A DNA stretch of 64,000 nucleotides from Paenibacillus sp. N3.4 (GTDB lineage: Bacteria; Bacillota; Bacilli; Paenibacillales; NBRC-103111), in the NCBI RefSeq assembly GCF_008017805.1, contig NZ_VRTT01000027.1, positions 1 through 64,000 of the forward strand. The letters are read 5' to 3'. Of this stretch, positions 49,214-60,464 are shown piece by piece. The notes beneath the pieces were generated by a model, which made no database searches, had not been told where the DNA came from, and saw nothing but the letters and a program-made list of their open reading frames with translations. Within the stretch, counting starts at the first letter, position 1. Every line of letters begins with the position of its first letter. Both the position numbers and the translations under genes were made by a program.

Positions 49214-50311
49214 TTAATCGATACTGACAGAATCCTGGTGCATTTCTTCCGCGTAAGTTTTCACTCTGCCATATTCTTGTTCCGCTTGCGTCTCACTTTT
49301 AATGTCAATTTTCCACCCAGTTAACTTGGCAGCTAAACGAGCATTTTGACCTTTGATACCGATAGCGAGAGAAAGCTGATAATCCGGTACGATGACGCGT
49401 GCCATCTTCTCGTTTTCATGAATTTGCACTTCAAGCACTTTAGATGGACTAAGGGCATTCGCCACATATTCCTCTACGCTTTCCATCCAACGCACAATGT
49501 CTATTTTCTCGCCGCGAAGCTCGCTAACAATCGTCTGAACGCGCAAACCTTTAGGTCCTACACAGGAGCCTACCGGATCTACTTCAGCATTGCGTGAATG
49601 AACAGCGATCTTGGAACGGAAACCAGCCTCACGCGCAACAGAGCGAATCTCGACAACGCCATCAAATATTTCAGGAACTTCCAGTTCGAAAAGCCGCTTT
49701 AACAGCCCTGGGTGCGTTCTGGATAAAATAATTTGTGGTCCCTTTGTCGTATTCTCAACCTTCGTAATATACGCTTTAATCCGGTCACCCTGCTTGAATT
49801 TATCGGTAGGCATTAGTTCAGTCAAAGGAAGTACGGCCTCGACTTTACCCAAATCCACATAAATATTACGCTGATCTTGACGCTGAAGAATACCGGTTAC
49901 AATATCCTCTTCTTTGTCGATAAAAGCGTTATAAATCAAACCACGCTCGGCTTCACGAATACGTTGTGTCACGACTTGCTTCGCTGTTTGAGCAGCAATG
50001 CGGCCGAAATCACGCGGTGTTACTTCAATTTCAACGATATCATCCAATTGGTAATTCGGGTTAATTTCACGGGAAGCATGCAGTGAAATTTCCAATCTTG
50101 GATCCAATACGTCCTCAGTTACAGCTTTACGAGCATATACCTTAATGAGACCAGTATGACGATTGATATCGACTCGCACATTTTGTGCGGTGTTGAAATT
50201 GCGTTTATAACTTGAAATCATCGCTGCCTCAATTGCGTCGATCAGCAGCTCCTTAGAGATACCTTTCTCGCGTTCAATCTCTGACAGTGCATCGATAAAA
50301 TCCGTGTTCAT
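49214..50311 (-). CDS. nusA: transcription termination/antitermination factor NusA
   Basis: NusA of 365 aa: N-terminal domain (MNTDFIDALSEIEREKGI), S1 domain (about 130-200) and two KH domains (VDPVGSCVGPKGLRVQ; LAIGIKGQNARLAAKL). No C-terminal acidic repeats, as usual in Firmicutes. Confidence 0.97.
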   Translation of the reverse strand: MNTDFIDALSEIEREKGISKELLIDAIEAAMISSYKRNFNTAQNVRVDINRHTGLIKVYARKAVTEDVLDPRLEISLHASREINPNYQLDDIVEIEVTPRDFGRIAAQTAKQVVTQRIREAERGLIYNAFIDKEEDIVTGILQRQDQRNIYVDLGKVEAVLPLTELMPTDKFKQGDRIKAYITKVENTTKGPQIILSRTHPGLLKRLFELEVPEIFDGVVEIRSVAREAGFRSKIAVHSRNAEVDPVGSCVGPKGLRVQTIVSELRGEKIDIVRWMESVEEYVANALSPSKVLEVQIHENEKMARVIVPDYQLSLAIGIKGQNARLAAKLTGWKIDIKSETQAEQEYGRVKTYAEEMHQDSVSID

Positions 50312-50347
50312 TTGAACCGAGTCCCCCCTTTCAATAGATAACGATGA

Positions 50348-50812
50348 CTAAAAAACAATGGCTAGTCGAGCACTTGCCACTTTAGTGATCGGAATGGTTT
50401 TGTTCTTTTTGCCAATTTCAATAACGAGCTCTTCGTCATCAAAAGAAAGCAGCAAACCTTCAAATTCCTTAGAACCATCGATTGGCTCGTAGGTGGTAAC
50501 AAATACATGACTATTCACAGCCTTGTGATAATCCTGTGGTTTCTTAAGCGGACGCTCTGCGCCAGGGGAAGAAACTTCCAAGAAATAAGCTTCAACAATA
50601 GGATCTTTTTCATCCAGTTGCGTACTTAAGTACTCACTGATGCGGCTGCAATCATCTATATCAATTCCGCCTTCTTTGTCTGCATAGACGCGAAGGAACC
50701 AATTGCTGCCTTCTTTGACATATTCAATATCCACGAGTTCAAATCCATTTTGTTCAATGAAATCTTTCAGCATGTCCTCAATGACGGATTTGATTTGCGC
50801 TTGTGTAGCCAC
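50348..50812 (-). CDS. rimP: ribosome maturation factor RimP
   Basis: A 154-residue RimP (FELVDIEYVKEGSNWFLRVYAD, EVSSPGAERPL). Start GTG 50812 behind AGGAGG, first gene of the rimP-nusA-ylxR-ylxQ-infB-rbfA-nrnA-truB operon. Confidence 0.95.
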   Translation of the reverse strand: MATQAQIKSVIEDMLKDFIEQNGFELVDIEYVKEGSNWFLRVYADKEGGIDIDDCSRISEYLSTQLDEKDPIVEAYFLEVSSPGAERPLKKPQDYHKAVNSHVFVTTYEPIDGSKEFEGLLLSFDDEELVIEIGKKNKTIPITKVASARLAIVF

Positions 50813-50879
50813 AGATAAATGTACCCTCCTAAATTGACTTTCCCTTGATTCACAACGAAAAAGTCCTATATCAAAATGT

Positions 50880-50903
50880 AAAGAGTGGGTTTCCCCACTC
50901 TTT
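50880..50903 (-). terminator. terminator after polC
   Basis: AAAGAGTGGG / CCCACTCTTT stem on the minus strand, followed by ACATTTTG; T-run imperfect. Confidence 0.7.
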
Positions 50904-51035
50904 AATCACAAGATGATATCCTCATTATTGCCAATAAAAATTATACCATAACCATTCTTTGCATTACAATAGCAAACTTGTTAATCATTTTCACTTGACA
51001 GCCTAACTATTAACAAAGAAATTAACGTTGAAAAC

Positions 51036-54000
51036 TTAGAATAAAGACAGTTGATTCGATTCCGGCATCCCTCGGAAGCAGCCCATAGAAGAAAGCAGCT
51101 CAATAACAGTCTTCGACGCTTTGGAACGATTTTGGAAATCTTCGACGGATAAAAAATCGCCTTCTTCTTTGGCAGCAGCGATATTTTTAGCTGCACTCTC
51201 GCCAATCCCGGACATCGCAGCAAAAGGAGGAATGAGCGCAGTCCCATCAATCACAAACTTTGTTGCATCAGATCGATAAATATCAATAGGCTTGAAACTG
51301 AAGCCGCGAGAAGTCATCTCTAGTGACATTTCCAAAATGGAAACCATCGCTTTTTCTTTAGGCAGTGCTTGAAAGCCCTTATCTTCAATTTCGATCAGAC
51401 GCTTAAGAATGGCATCATACCCTTGACAAAGCAATTCGAGATCAAAATCAGCTGCACGCACGCTAAAGTAAGTCGCATAGTAAGCAATCGGATGATACAC
51501 CTTAAAGTAAGCTGTACGCACAGCTGAGATAACATAAGCCGCGGCATGCGCTTTAGGAAACATGTACTCGATGCGTTCGCATGATTCAATATACCAAGCA
51601 GGTACGTTGCAGCGTTTCATTTCATCTTTCCATTCATCGGTCAGTCCTTTACCTTTACGCACACTTTCCGTAATTTTAAAGGCCAGACCTGCATCCATAC
51701 CGGCTTTATAAATCAAATAAAGCATGATATCATCCCGACAGCCGATTACGGTTTTGATATTACAAATCCCTTTTTTAATCAGCTCTTGTGCATTCCCGAG
51801 CCAAACACCTGTTCCATGAGACAAACCAGAAATTTGGAGTAAATCTGCAAAAGAGCTTGGTTGTGTTTCCTGCAGCATCTGCCTTACGAACTTAGTTCCC
51901 ATCTCAGGTACGCCATAAGTAGCAACCGGAGAGCGGATTTGATCCGGTCTGACATTAAGGGCATCTGTCGAATTGAATATACTCATGGCTTTGGCATCAT
52001 TCATCGGGATCGTTGTAGGATCAATTCCCGTTAAATCCTGCAGCATTCTCATCATTGTCGGATCGTCGTGACCCAGAATATCAAGCTTAAGTAAATTCGC
52101 ATCGAAAGCATGATAATCGAAGTGAGTTGTCATCCATTCGGAATTTTTATCATCCGCTGGAAATTGCACAGGTGTGATATCATCGACTTCCATATAATCA
52201 GGAACAACGACGATACCCCCAGGATGCTGTCCTGTACTTCGTTTGACTCCGGTACAACCTGAAGCCAATCGATTGATTTCCGCGCCGCGCCACTTCTGTC
52301 CCTGCTCTTCCTCATACTTTTTCACATAGCCAAATGCCGTCTTCTCGGCTACTGTACCGATGGTCCCTGCACGGAACACACTTTTTTCACCGAATAGTAC
52401 TTTGGTATAATTATGCGCTACAGGCTGATATTCACCCGAGAAGTTCAAATCGATATCGGGAACCTTATCTCCTTTGAACCCAAGAAACGTTTCGAAAGGA
52501 ATATCGTGACCGTCCCCTTTCAAGTTGCCACCGCAATTCGGGCATACTTTGTTAGGAAGATCAAAGCCGCTGGGCACGCTGCCATCCAAAAACCATTCGC
52601 TATGTTGACAAGAGGCACATAAATAATGCGGCGGCAACGGATTAACTTCCGATATGCCAAGCATCATCGCTACAACCGAAGAGCCTACGGACCCCCGAGA
52701 ACCTACCAGATAGCCATCTTCGTTGGACTTCTTAACAAGTCGCTCAGAAATCAAATAGTTGGCAGAGAAACCGAACTTAATGATAGGTACGAGTTCTTTT
52801 TCAAGACGTGCGATAATAACTTCCGGCAATTCGTCTCCATACATTTTCTTTGCTGTCTCATAGCAGGTGTTGCGAATCTCTTCATCCGCACCCTCAATAA
52901 TAGGAGTAAACAGTTTATCAGGAAACAGCTCAATTTCTTCAAAGCGGTCAGCAAGATCATTCGTGCTGCGAATAACAACCTCATAGGCTTTTTCTTCACC
53001 CAGAAACTTAAATTGTTCCAGCATCTCTTTGGTCGTCCGGAAATGGGCATCCGGCTTTTTCATGGATTTAAGCGGACTAAATCCTGTAATGCCATTAATC
53101 GTAATATCGCGGCATACTTTTTCCCTTGGATGTAGATAGTGAACATTCCCCGTTGCAATGACCGGTTTTCCTGATTTATAGCCAATTTCACAAACACGGC
53201 GAACGGCATTTTCAAGATCCTCTTCACTGCCTACAAGTCCTTTCTCTACTAAATGCATATTATAGCTGACAGGCTGGATTTCGAGAATATCATAGAATTC
53301 AGCTACTTGCTCGGCTTCTTCTAATGATTTATTCAAAACAGCCTCGAAAAACTCGCCTTTTTCACAGCCGGAGGTAATCAGAAGTCCTTCTCTCAACTCC
53401 ACAAGAACACTTTTCGGAATACTGGCTGTTCGTTGTAAATAAGTCGTATGGGATAAGGAAATAAGCTTAAACAGGTTTTTCTTGCCGATAGCGTTTTGCG
53501 CATAAATGCAGCAATGGAATGGACGTTGATTCGACAAATCTTTCCCGACATAATCGTTCAACTTCACCAAATTCGTAATTTGTCGATCATTCGCTTCATT
53601 GATTAAGTGATACAAAACATATCCCAGCGCGATGGAATCGTCGATCGCACGGTGATGGTTGTCTAAACTGACTTTAAACTTATCTGATAAGGTATTAAGC
53701 CGATGGTTTTTCATTGACGGAAAAAGGAATCTGGCTAATTCCAGTGTATCTAGCACCGAATTCGTAACTTCTGGCAAACCCATGCGCCGCAAATTCGCTT
53801 GAAGAAAACCCATGTCAAATCGCGCGTTGTGTGCCACGAGCACAGCATCCTCAATAAACTCAACAAACTTGGGAAGCTCTTGTTCGATATCAGGCGCGTC
53901 TTTAACCATATCATCATCAATATTCGTAAGCTGTTGAATATTGTAAGGTATTTTCGTATGCGGGTTAATAAATGTAGCAAAACGGCCAATTTCTTTCCCA

Positions 54001-55348
54001 TCCTGCATTTTCACACCGGCAAGCTCTATAATTCTATTATTTGTTACCGATAATCCAGTGGTCTCTACGTCAAAAATCACATAAGTACCAAGCTTCAAGT
54101 CCATATCCCGTGAATTCATCACAATAGGTACGGAGTCATTGACCACATTGGCTTCCAATCCAAAAATGACTTTGACGCCGTGCTTTTTAGCCGCTTTCCC
54201 TGCATCCGGGTAACACTGAATATTGCTGTGATCGGTAATGGCTATCGCTTTATGTCCCCATTTCGCAGCCGTCTTCACATATTGATCAACGGAGGTGAGC
54301 GCGTCCATCGTACTCATATTGGTATGCAAGTGAAACTCCACGCGTTTCTCTTTCGCATCATCCATGCGATCTTTGGGCCCCATAACTTCATTAAGATCGT
54401 TCGGAATCATGACCAGCTCAGGGATTTGCATAAAACGATCATATTCCACTTTACCGCGTGCGCGAATCCATGTTCCATTAGCCAGAAGGCTGAGAATTTT
54501 TACGTCATCCTTCGTTTTGCCAAACACCTTCATCGCCATAGAATCCGTAAAGTCTGTTAAGTTAAACGTAAATAACGTACTTCCGTTCCGCAGTTCCTTT
54601 ACTTCTAAACCGAACACGGTGCCTTGTACGGTAATTTTCTTCTCTTCTTCTTGGATATCTTTGAGCGGAGTTGGCACTTCTTTAATGTCATACCCAATCA
54701 TTAGCTTAAGATCCGTATCCGGCAATGAAGAATCTTCTTCTTCCTGATCAATAGACATCATGATCTCTTGGGTGATCGTTTTCTCGCCTTGCTCCCGCTG
54801 TTTAGCAAACTTCTCATACTCTGCTTCAATTTCTGTAGAGTCGCTAATTGCATATTTGACGGAAAGCTCGGTTTGAAAATAATTATGAAAAAAAATTACG
54901 AATATACATAATCGATATTTTTTTTCTTAGCCAGCTCAAGTCCTATTTGATCGAGCATAATAAGAGTGAGCGTATCTCCCTGTACTTCGAACTTCGCTTT
55001 CATCATCCAACCATTAATAGAAGCGACTTCCCTTTGAAGCCATTCCATGAAAAGAATCCAATATTCATCTACGAGAGCAGCCTTGTCCACTTCTTGAAAC
55101 TTCCAAATAAACCGAATCTTCGCTATTTGAGCAAACTTTTCTTGAATCATTTTACAAAAAGTACGGTAAATGTGATGAGGAACCAAATCATTTTTCACCA
55201 AATAAAAGGTCCAGTCGCGATTTTTCCGACTTATTTCTACTTGATCGATGTACCCTTCCGCAAAAAATGAACGCACGGTATCGGCTGGAATCTCGGCCTG
55301 CTGCATCAAAAGCTCGAAGCGATTCCGTTTATCAGCCAAATTACTCAT
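51036..55348 (-). CDS. polC: DNA polymerase III PolC, frameshifted
   Basis: The Gram-positive replicative polymerase. Order: N-terminal domain (55348 to about 54900), OB fold, PHP domain (HLHTNMSTMDA), inserted DnaQ-like exonuclease (VIFDVETTGLS) and polymerase core (PDIDLNFSGEYQ). The first 150 residues are in another frame; one base is missing between about 54885 and 54897, beside an A8 and a T8 run. The repaired protein has 1437 aa, the length of B. subtilis PolC. ATG 55348 lies behind GGGGAGG. Confidence 0.96.
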
Positions 55349-55363
55349 GAATATCCTCCCCAC

Positions 55364-55407
55364 AAAAATACGAAGGGCAAAGGAAATGTTGCATTCCATT
55401 TGCCCTT
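55364..55407 (-). terminator. terminator between proS and polC
   Basis: AAGGGCAAA / TTTGCCCTT with an inner GGAA / TTCC, followed by CGTATTTTT; the T-run ends only about 15 bases before the polC start. Confidence 0.8.
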
Positions 55408-55416
55408 TGAATGTAA

Positions 55417-56865
55417 TTAATAACTACGGCCGAAAACGACCATGTGTTTAGCTGGATCACCACAAACCAAACAAGTTGATTTCGTTACAGATGGTTCGAA
55501 AGGAATGTTACGGCTAGTTGCGCCCGTCTCTTCCTTCACTTGTGTTTCACAAGCAGCAGAGCCGCACCAACCTGCCAACGCAAAACCACGTTTGGTTTCC
55601 AGGAAAGTTTTGAATTCATCAATGGAGTCCACAGCTATATAATGATCATCACGGAACTGCTTTGCTTTATCATACATCTGCTGATGAATCTCAGCAAGCA
55701 AATTTTGCACTTCCTGAACGAAGTCCGCCTGCTGCACGACTTTCTTCTCACCGCTCACGCGTGATACAAGAACAACTTGTCCATTCTCCATGTCACGTGG
55801 TCCTAATTCTACGCGAATCGGCACTCCGCGCATTTCATATTCATTGAATTTCCAGCCTGGGCTTTGATCAGCGCGATCGTCTACTTTAACGCGAACACCC
55901 GCTTTTTTAAGCTCTGCAAAAAGCTCATCCACTCGACCAATCACCTGATCTCGCGTTTTTGGCGGCCCAATTGGAATCATAATGACTTGTGTTGGCGCTA
56001 CTTTAGGAGGCAGTACAAGTCCACGATCATCTCCATGAACCATAATTAAAGCTCCTATTAGACGAGTGCTCACACCCCAAGAAGTGGTGTGCGCAAATTG
56101 ATGCTGATTTTCTCTATCTAAGAACTTAATATCAAACGCAACGGCGAAATTCGTTCCAAGGTAATGGGAAGTACCTGCTTGAACGGCTTTCCCATCCTTC
56201 ATCATCGCTTCGATGGAGAAGGTGTCCAGGGCTCCGGCGAATTTCTCCGATGGCGTTTTTTGACCGACGATAACCGGAATCGCTAAGAAGTCCTCTGCAA
56301 ATTTACGATAAACCTCCAGCATTTGCATCGTTTCACGGCGAGCATCCTGCTCGTCTTCATGAGCGGTATGCCCTTCTTGCCACAAAAACTCAGTTGTGCG
56401 AAGAAAAGGCAGCGTGCGTTTCTCCCAACGCACAACGTTCGCCCACTGGTTGATCAGCAAAGGAAGATCACGGTAGGAATTAATCCATTCCGCATACATG
56501 TGCCCGATCATCGTCTCTGATGTCGGACGAATGGCTAAACGTTCTTCCAGCTTCTCACCGCCAGCTTCCGTTACCCATGGTAATTCCGGATTAAACCCTT
56601 CCACATGCTCTTTTTCCTTTTGGAAAAAACTTTCCGGAATAAACAAGGGGAAATAGGCATTACGATGGCCTGTTTCTTTAAATTTGCTATCCAGCTCACG
56701 TTGAATATTTTCCCAGATTTCATAGCCATCCGGTTTGAAAACGATGCAGCCACGAACAGGTGAGTAACTCATTAAATCTGCTTTCTTAATGACATCTATG
56801 TACCAACGGGAGAAATCTTCTCCCTGTGGTGTAATCTCTTTAACAAACTGTTTATCGTTTGACAT
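55417..56865 (-). CDS. proS: prolyl-tRNA synthetase, archaeal/eukaryotic (ProS type 3) form
   Basis: The 482-residue enzyme lacks the editing insertion of bacterial ProRS and carries instead the anticodon domain followed by a C-terminal zinc-type tail (WCGSAACE...STCLVCGDPA). Class II motifs include RWEKRTLPFLRTTEFLW and RPTSET. The start is ATG 56865 behind GGGAGGG. Placed between rseP and polC, where B. subtilis has the bacterial-type enzyme. Confidence 0.94.
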   Translation of the reverse strand: MSNDKQFVKEITPQGEDFSRWYIDVIKKADLMSYSPVRGCIVFKPDGYEIWENIQRELDSKFKETGHRNAYFPLFIPESFFQKEKEHVEGFNPELPWVTEAGGEKLEERLAIRPTSETMIGHMYAEWINSYRDLPLLINQWANVVRWEKRTLPFLRTTEFLWQEGHTAHEDEQDARRETMQMLEVYRKFAEDFLAIPVIVGQKTPSEKFAGALDTFSIEAMMKDGKAVQAGTSHYLGTNFAVAFDIKFLDRENQHQFAHTTSWGVSTRLIGALIMVHGDDRGLVLPPKVAPTQVIMIPIGPPKTRDQVIGRVDELFAELKKAGVRVKVDDRADQSPGWKFNEYEMRGVPIRVELGPRDMENGQVVLVSRVSGEKKVVQQADFVQEVQNLLAEIHQQMYDKAKQFRDDHYIAVDSIDEFKTFLETKRGFALAGWCGSAACETQVKEETGATSRNIPFEPSVTKSTCLVCGDPAKHMVVFGRSY

Positions 56866-56897
56866 AAACCCTCCCACATTTAAGGACTAACCCTTAA

Positions 56898-58145
56898 TCA
56901 ATCGCAAATATCATTATACGTTACAGCTACCATTAATAGCATCAACAAGGCAAATCCTACGAAATGAACCATACTTTCCCGATTCGGATCTATCGGTTTG
57001 CCGCGCAATGCTTCCAGACCCATGAAAAGAAGACGACTTCCATCCAAAGCAGGGATCGGGAGCAAATTGAAAATCCCTAGATATAAACTCAGCGTAGCTG
57101 TCCAAGAAATCAACGAAGCCATTCCGAGTTTTGCAAACTCAGCAGATACTTGTGCCGTTCGAACAGGCCCGCCCAAATCATCCAGCTTAAATTGGAGGAA
57201 AACAAGCTTCTGCAAGCCAGTCACAATGCCAATTGTAGTACCTACAACTTGATCATAAGTTCCCGTCAGCACTTCTTTAAAACTTGCCGTTCTCCGATCC
57301 CCAGAGATGACAACACCCAGTTTACCAGCACCTGATTCCATCTCAGGCGTAACTTGCAGCGTAACTGGGTTGCCAGCTCGATTCACCACCCAAGTCATTG
57401 GTTTGCCAGCCGATGATTGAATGGAAGTCACCAACTTCTCACGGTCGTCACCAATCGGTTGATTATCAATCGACATGATAATGTCACCCTTAAGCAAACC
57501 CGCTTTTTCTCCTGCTTTGCCAGCAAGCACGGAATCTAACTTAACGTTAGTGAAAACACCCGACATGATCACCACAATCAGAAATAACACGATCGCAAGC
57601 AAGAAATTCATCACAGGTCCCATTACGATAGCGATGGCTCTCTTACCGACTGTTTTCGAGCCAAATTGACGATCATAAGGAGCAATCTGCGTTTCTGCGC
57701 CTTTGGCAACCATCATGGCTTGAGGATCAACTGGGTAAGTCACCTTTTCCCCATCAACATCTAAGGAAAGTTGGAGAGCTCTTTCCAAATCAATGTGTTC
57801 CACGACACCCATAATTACATTAGAACGTCGATCCAATTGATCCAGATAAAGTGAAGTGACTTCATTTTTTTTATTAAGCTTGATCGCGACCGTTTGTCCG
57901 GGATTCACCTGAACAATTTCGGGGTCCTCTCCAGCCATACGAACAAATCCACCAATCGGCAAAAGGCGCAAGGTATAGCGGGTCTCCCCTTTTTTATAAG
58001 AAAAAATCTTCGGTCCAAAACCAATGGCAAACTCTCTCACTAAAATACCTGCACGTTTCGCAAAGTAAAAATGACCCCATTCGTGGATCGATACAAGTAC
58101 GAAAAACATCAAAATAACTTTCAATCCAACTTCTATGGCTGACAA
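56898..58145 (-). CDS. rseP: site-2 metalloprotease RseP/RasP
   Basis: An intramembrane protease of 415 aa with HEWGH at 21-25, a PDZ domain (about 195-285) and the second metal site LDGSR. It cleaves anti-sigma factors and remnant signal peptides. Start TTG 58145 behind AGGAGG, with the palindromic leader upstream. Confidence 0.95.
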   Translation of the reverse strand: MSAIEVGLKVILMFFVLVSIHEWGHFYFAKRAGILVREFAIGFGPKIFSYKKGETRYTLRLLPIGGFVRMAGEDPEIVQVNPGQTVAIKLNKKNEVTSLYLDQLDRRSNVIMGVVEHIDLERALQLSLDVDGEKVTYPVDPQAMMVAKGAETQIAPYDRQFGSKTVGKRAIAIVMGPVMNFLLAIVLFLIVVIMSGVFTNVKLDSVLAGKAGEKAGLLKGDIIMSIDNQPIGDDREKLVTSIQSSAGKPMTWVVNRAGNPVTLQVTPEMESGAGKLGVVISGDRRTASFKEVLTGTYDQVVGTTIGIVTGLQKLVFLQFKLDDLGGPVRTAQVSAEFAKLGMASLISWTATLSLYLGIFNLLPIPALDGSRLLFMGLEALRGKPIDPNRESMVHFVGFALLMLLMVAVTYNDICD

Positions 58146-58155
58146 GTCGTATTTC

Positions 58156-58220
58156 CTCCTTCAAGTTTTCTTTAGAAAACTCGCTTCGTAAAATTAGCTT
58201 TAGCGTTTTCGTTTGAGAAC
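58156..58220 (-). repeat. palindromic leader repeat, copy 3 (full form) before rseP
   Basis: Palindromes GTTTTCTTTAGAAAAC (58165-58180) and GTTTTCGTTTGAGAAC (58205-58220) with a 24-base spacer containing CTTCGTAAAATTAGCTTTAG; the first is followed by TTGA and AGGAGG. The remainder of the gap (58221-58368) has no gene that I can find. Confidence 0.7.
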
Positions 58221-58368
58221 GGCATCAAAGACACCAACTGACCTATCGACAGCATGTTCTAAGATTACCATTATTGAACGGCTGAATACAAGCTATACCC
58301 AGTTAGGACAGTATACGAAAGTGGAGTTTGATTTAGACTTTACTTCAATTTCCTCTAGGTCATTGATT

Positions 58369-58407
58369 GAAAAAAGAGCTGAGCCACCCTCGCTGACCTT
58401 AGCTCTT
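58369..58407 (-). terminator. terminator after dxr
   Basis: AAGAGCT / AGCTCTT stem with an inner paired region, followed by TTTTTTC on the minus strand, ten bases behind the stop. Confidence 0.85.
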
Positions 58408-58416
58408 GTAAAAACA

Positions 58417-59565
58417 TTAAAATTGGATGGAAGCTGTATACGTTCTTGCCCACAGATCCTGCTCGTTAATCATTTCAAGAACCGGATTAGCTTGAGATTC
58501 ATGCTTTTGCAAAACCGTTTCAATCAATTGTTCAATTTGCAAAAACGTAATGTCACCTTTCAGAAAGCGAGCAACAGCGACTTCATTAGCCGCGTTATAA
58601 ACGGTAGGCGTCGTTCCGCCTTGTTTGCCGCTTTCAAACGCCATACGCAGGCAAGGATATCTCGTATAATCCATCTCCATAAAGTGAAGCTTTCCGATTG
58701 CTGCTAAATCAAGCCGCTTGGTAGGTGTTGGAAATCGGTCTGGATAGGTTAACGCATACTGAATCGGCACACGCATATCTGGATTACCGAGCTGGGCAAT
58801 AACACTGTTATCCACGAATTCTACATAGGAATGAATAACGCTCTCCGGATGTACCAATACATCAATTTGCTCATAGGCAAGATTAAATAACCAATGCGCT
58901 TCAATCACTTCGAGACCTTTGTTCACCATGGTCGCCGAATCAATGGTAATTTTTGCTCCCATGGACCAGTTCGGATGCTGAAGTGCTTGTTGAACTGTAA
59001 CACCAACAAGTTCATCACGTGTTCGATCACGGAATGATCCTCCGGAAGCTGTTAAGGTAATCTTGGCAACTTGTGAACGCTTTTCACCATTCAAACATTG
59101 GAAAATAGCTGAATGTTCACTATCAATGGGCAGCATGGACACACCTTGACGGCGTACAGCCTCCGTCACGATGTGACCTGCACTCACCAATGTCTCCTTG
59201 TTGGCCAGACCGATGTGTTTCCCTGCTTGAATAGCGGCCAGCGTTGGCTTCAAACCTTGACTCCCGACTAAAGCGGTTACGACTAAATCGGCATCTGTTG
59301 AAGCGGCTACTTCCATCAAACCTTCTTCACCAAACATAACCCTTGTATCACTAGAGACGTGTTGCCTGACCTCATCCGCTAAGGCTTTCGTAGCGACGGA
59401 CACCAATTTGGGGCGAAATGCTTGAGCTTGTTCAATAATTAATTGCGTATTATATCCGCCCGCAAGAGCTTCAACTTGAAATTTCCCTGGGTCATGCGCA
59501 ACAATGTCTAACGTCTGTGTACCAATAGAGCCTGTCGAACCCAGAATAGCAATGCGTTTGGTCAT
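58417..59565 (-). CDS. dxr: 1-deoxy-D-xylulose 5-phosphate reductoisomerase
   Basis: Dxr of 382 aa, second step of the MEP isoprenoid path: GSTGSIGTQT NADPH motif, LPIDSEHSA, TASGGSFRD and HPNWSMGAKITIDSAT. ATG 59565 behind GAGGTGG. Confidence 0.96.
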   Translation of the reverse strand: MTKRIAILGSTGSIGTQTLDIVAHDPGKFQVEALAGGYNTQLIIEQAQAFRPKLVSVATKALADEVRQHVSSDTRVMFGEEGLMEVAASTDADLVVTALVGSQGLKPTLAAIQAGKHIGLANKETLVSAGHIVTEAVRRQGVSMLPIDSEHSAIFQCLNGEKRSQVAKITLTASGGSFRDRTRDELVGVTVQQALQHPNWSMGAKITIDSATMVNKGLEVIEAHWLFNLAYEQIDVLVHPESVIHSYVEFVDNSVIAQLGNPDMRVPIQYALTYPDRFPTPTKRLDLAAIGKLHFMEMDYTRYPCLRMAFESGKQGGTTPTVYNAANEVAVARFLKGDITFLQIEQLIETVLQKHESQANPVLEMINEQDLWARTYTASIQF

Positions 59566-59586
59566 AATCCACCTCGTTGATGACAA

Positions 59587-60381
59587 TTATTGAGGGAGAA
59601 TACCGATCCAATGAATAAATGGGAATACAATCAGCCAACTATCCATTCGGTCCAGTACGCCACCATGTCCGGGAAGCAGTGTTCCCGTATCTTTAATTCC
59701 TTTTACGCGCTTATAAGCAGACTGTATCAAGTCCCCAATTTGTCCTACAACAGCAATAACAAAACCAAGCAATAAAGCAGTGCCTAGGTTAAGCAATTCA
59801 GGCGCATACCAAGCGAAGCCAAGTGCCGCAATCATGGCTATGACAATTCCGCCAATTGCGCCTTCTATCGATTTATTCGGACTAATTTGTGGCCATAGTG
59901 GGTGTTTTCCCAGCTTTGAACCGACGAAATATGCACCTGAATCTGATGCCCATATGCAGACAAACACCATAATGGTCCAAAATAAACCATGTTCAGGCAA
60001 ACGAGTCGCAATCATGTAATAAAAGCCTAAGCCGATATAAACAATACCTAGTAATATGACCGATACCTGATCAATTGTTATCGTATTTTTAGACGCAACA
60101 GTAATAAAAAGAAGGACAAACATAGCAAGCCAAATAACGGCGGAGGAATGAATAGTAATCGAATCTCCAAACATTTCCCACGGGATAGATAATAAAAGCA
60201 AGGCAACCAGTCCGACGAAGCTTGTTAATTTATACTTCGTAAAACCGTTCATGCGCATATATTCTCTATATCCGATAATCGAGAGGAGAACGATTAACCC
60301 CGCGTACCAATAACCGCCCAATACTAATAAGGTAATGAATACGAGTCCGGCAATAACGCCTGTGACGATCCTCTGCTTCAC
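59587..60381 (-). CDS. cdsA: phosphatidate cytidylyltransferase
   Basis: A membrane enzyme of 264 aa with the CDP-DAG synthase signature (SPNKSIEGAIGG; KDTGTLLPGHGGVLDRMDS). Start GTG 60381 behind AGGAGG; the long upstream frame belongs to the uppS end. Confidence 0.95.
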   Translation of the reverse strand: MKQRIVTGVIAGLVFITLLVLGGYWYAGLIVLLSIIGYREYMRMNGFTKYKLTSFVGLVALLLLSIPWEMFGDSITIHSSAVIWLAMFVLLFITVASKNTITIDQVSVILLGIVYIGLGFYYMIATRLPEHGLFWTIMVFVCIWASDSGAYFVGSKLGKHPLWPQISPNKSIEGAIGGIVIAMIAALGFAWYAPELLNLGTALLLGFVIAVVGQIGDLIQSAYKRVKGIKDTGTLLPGHGGVLDRMDSWLIVFPFIHWIGILPQ

Positions 60382-60464
60382 GTGGAATCCTCCTAGATGA
60401 AAAACTTCAACTAATAATCCGTTCAAAATAAGAAGCTTCATCCGAAAAATCAGGCTATCTTTTG

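Noticed and set aside
58213-58707. plus-strand open frame spanning the dxr-rseP gap
   Set aside because: Most of it is antisense to dxr, it covers the dxr terminator, and it has no ribosome binding site.
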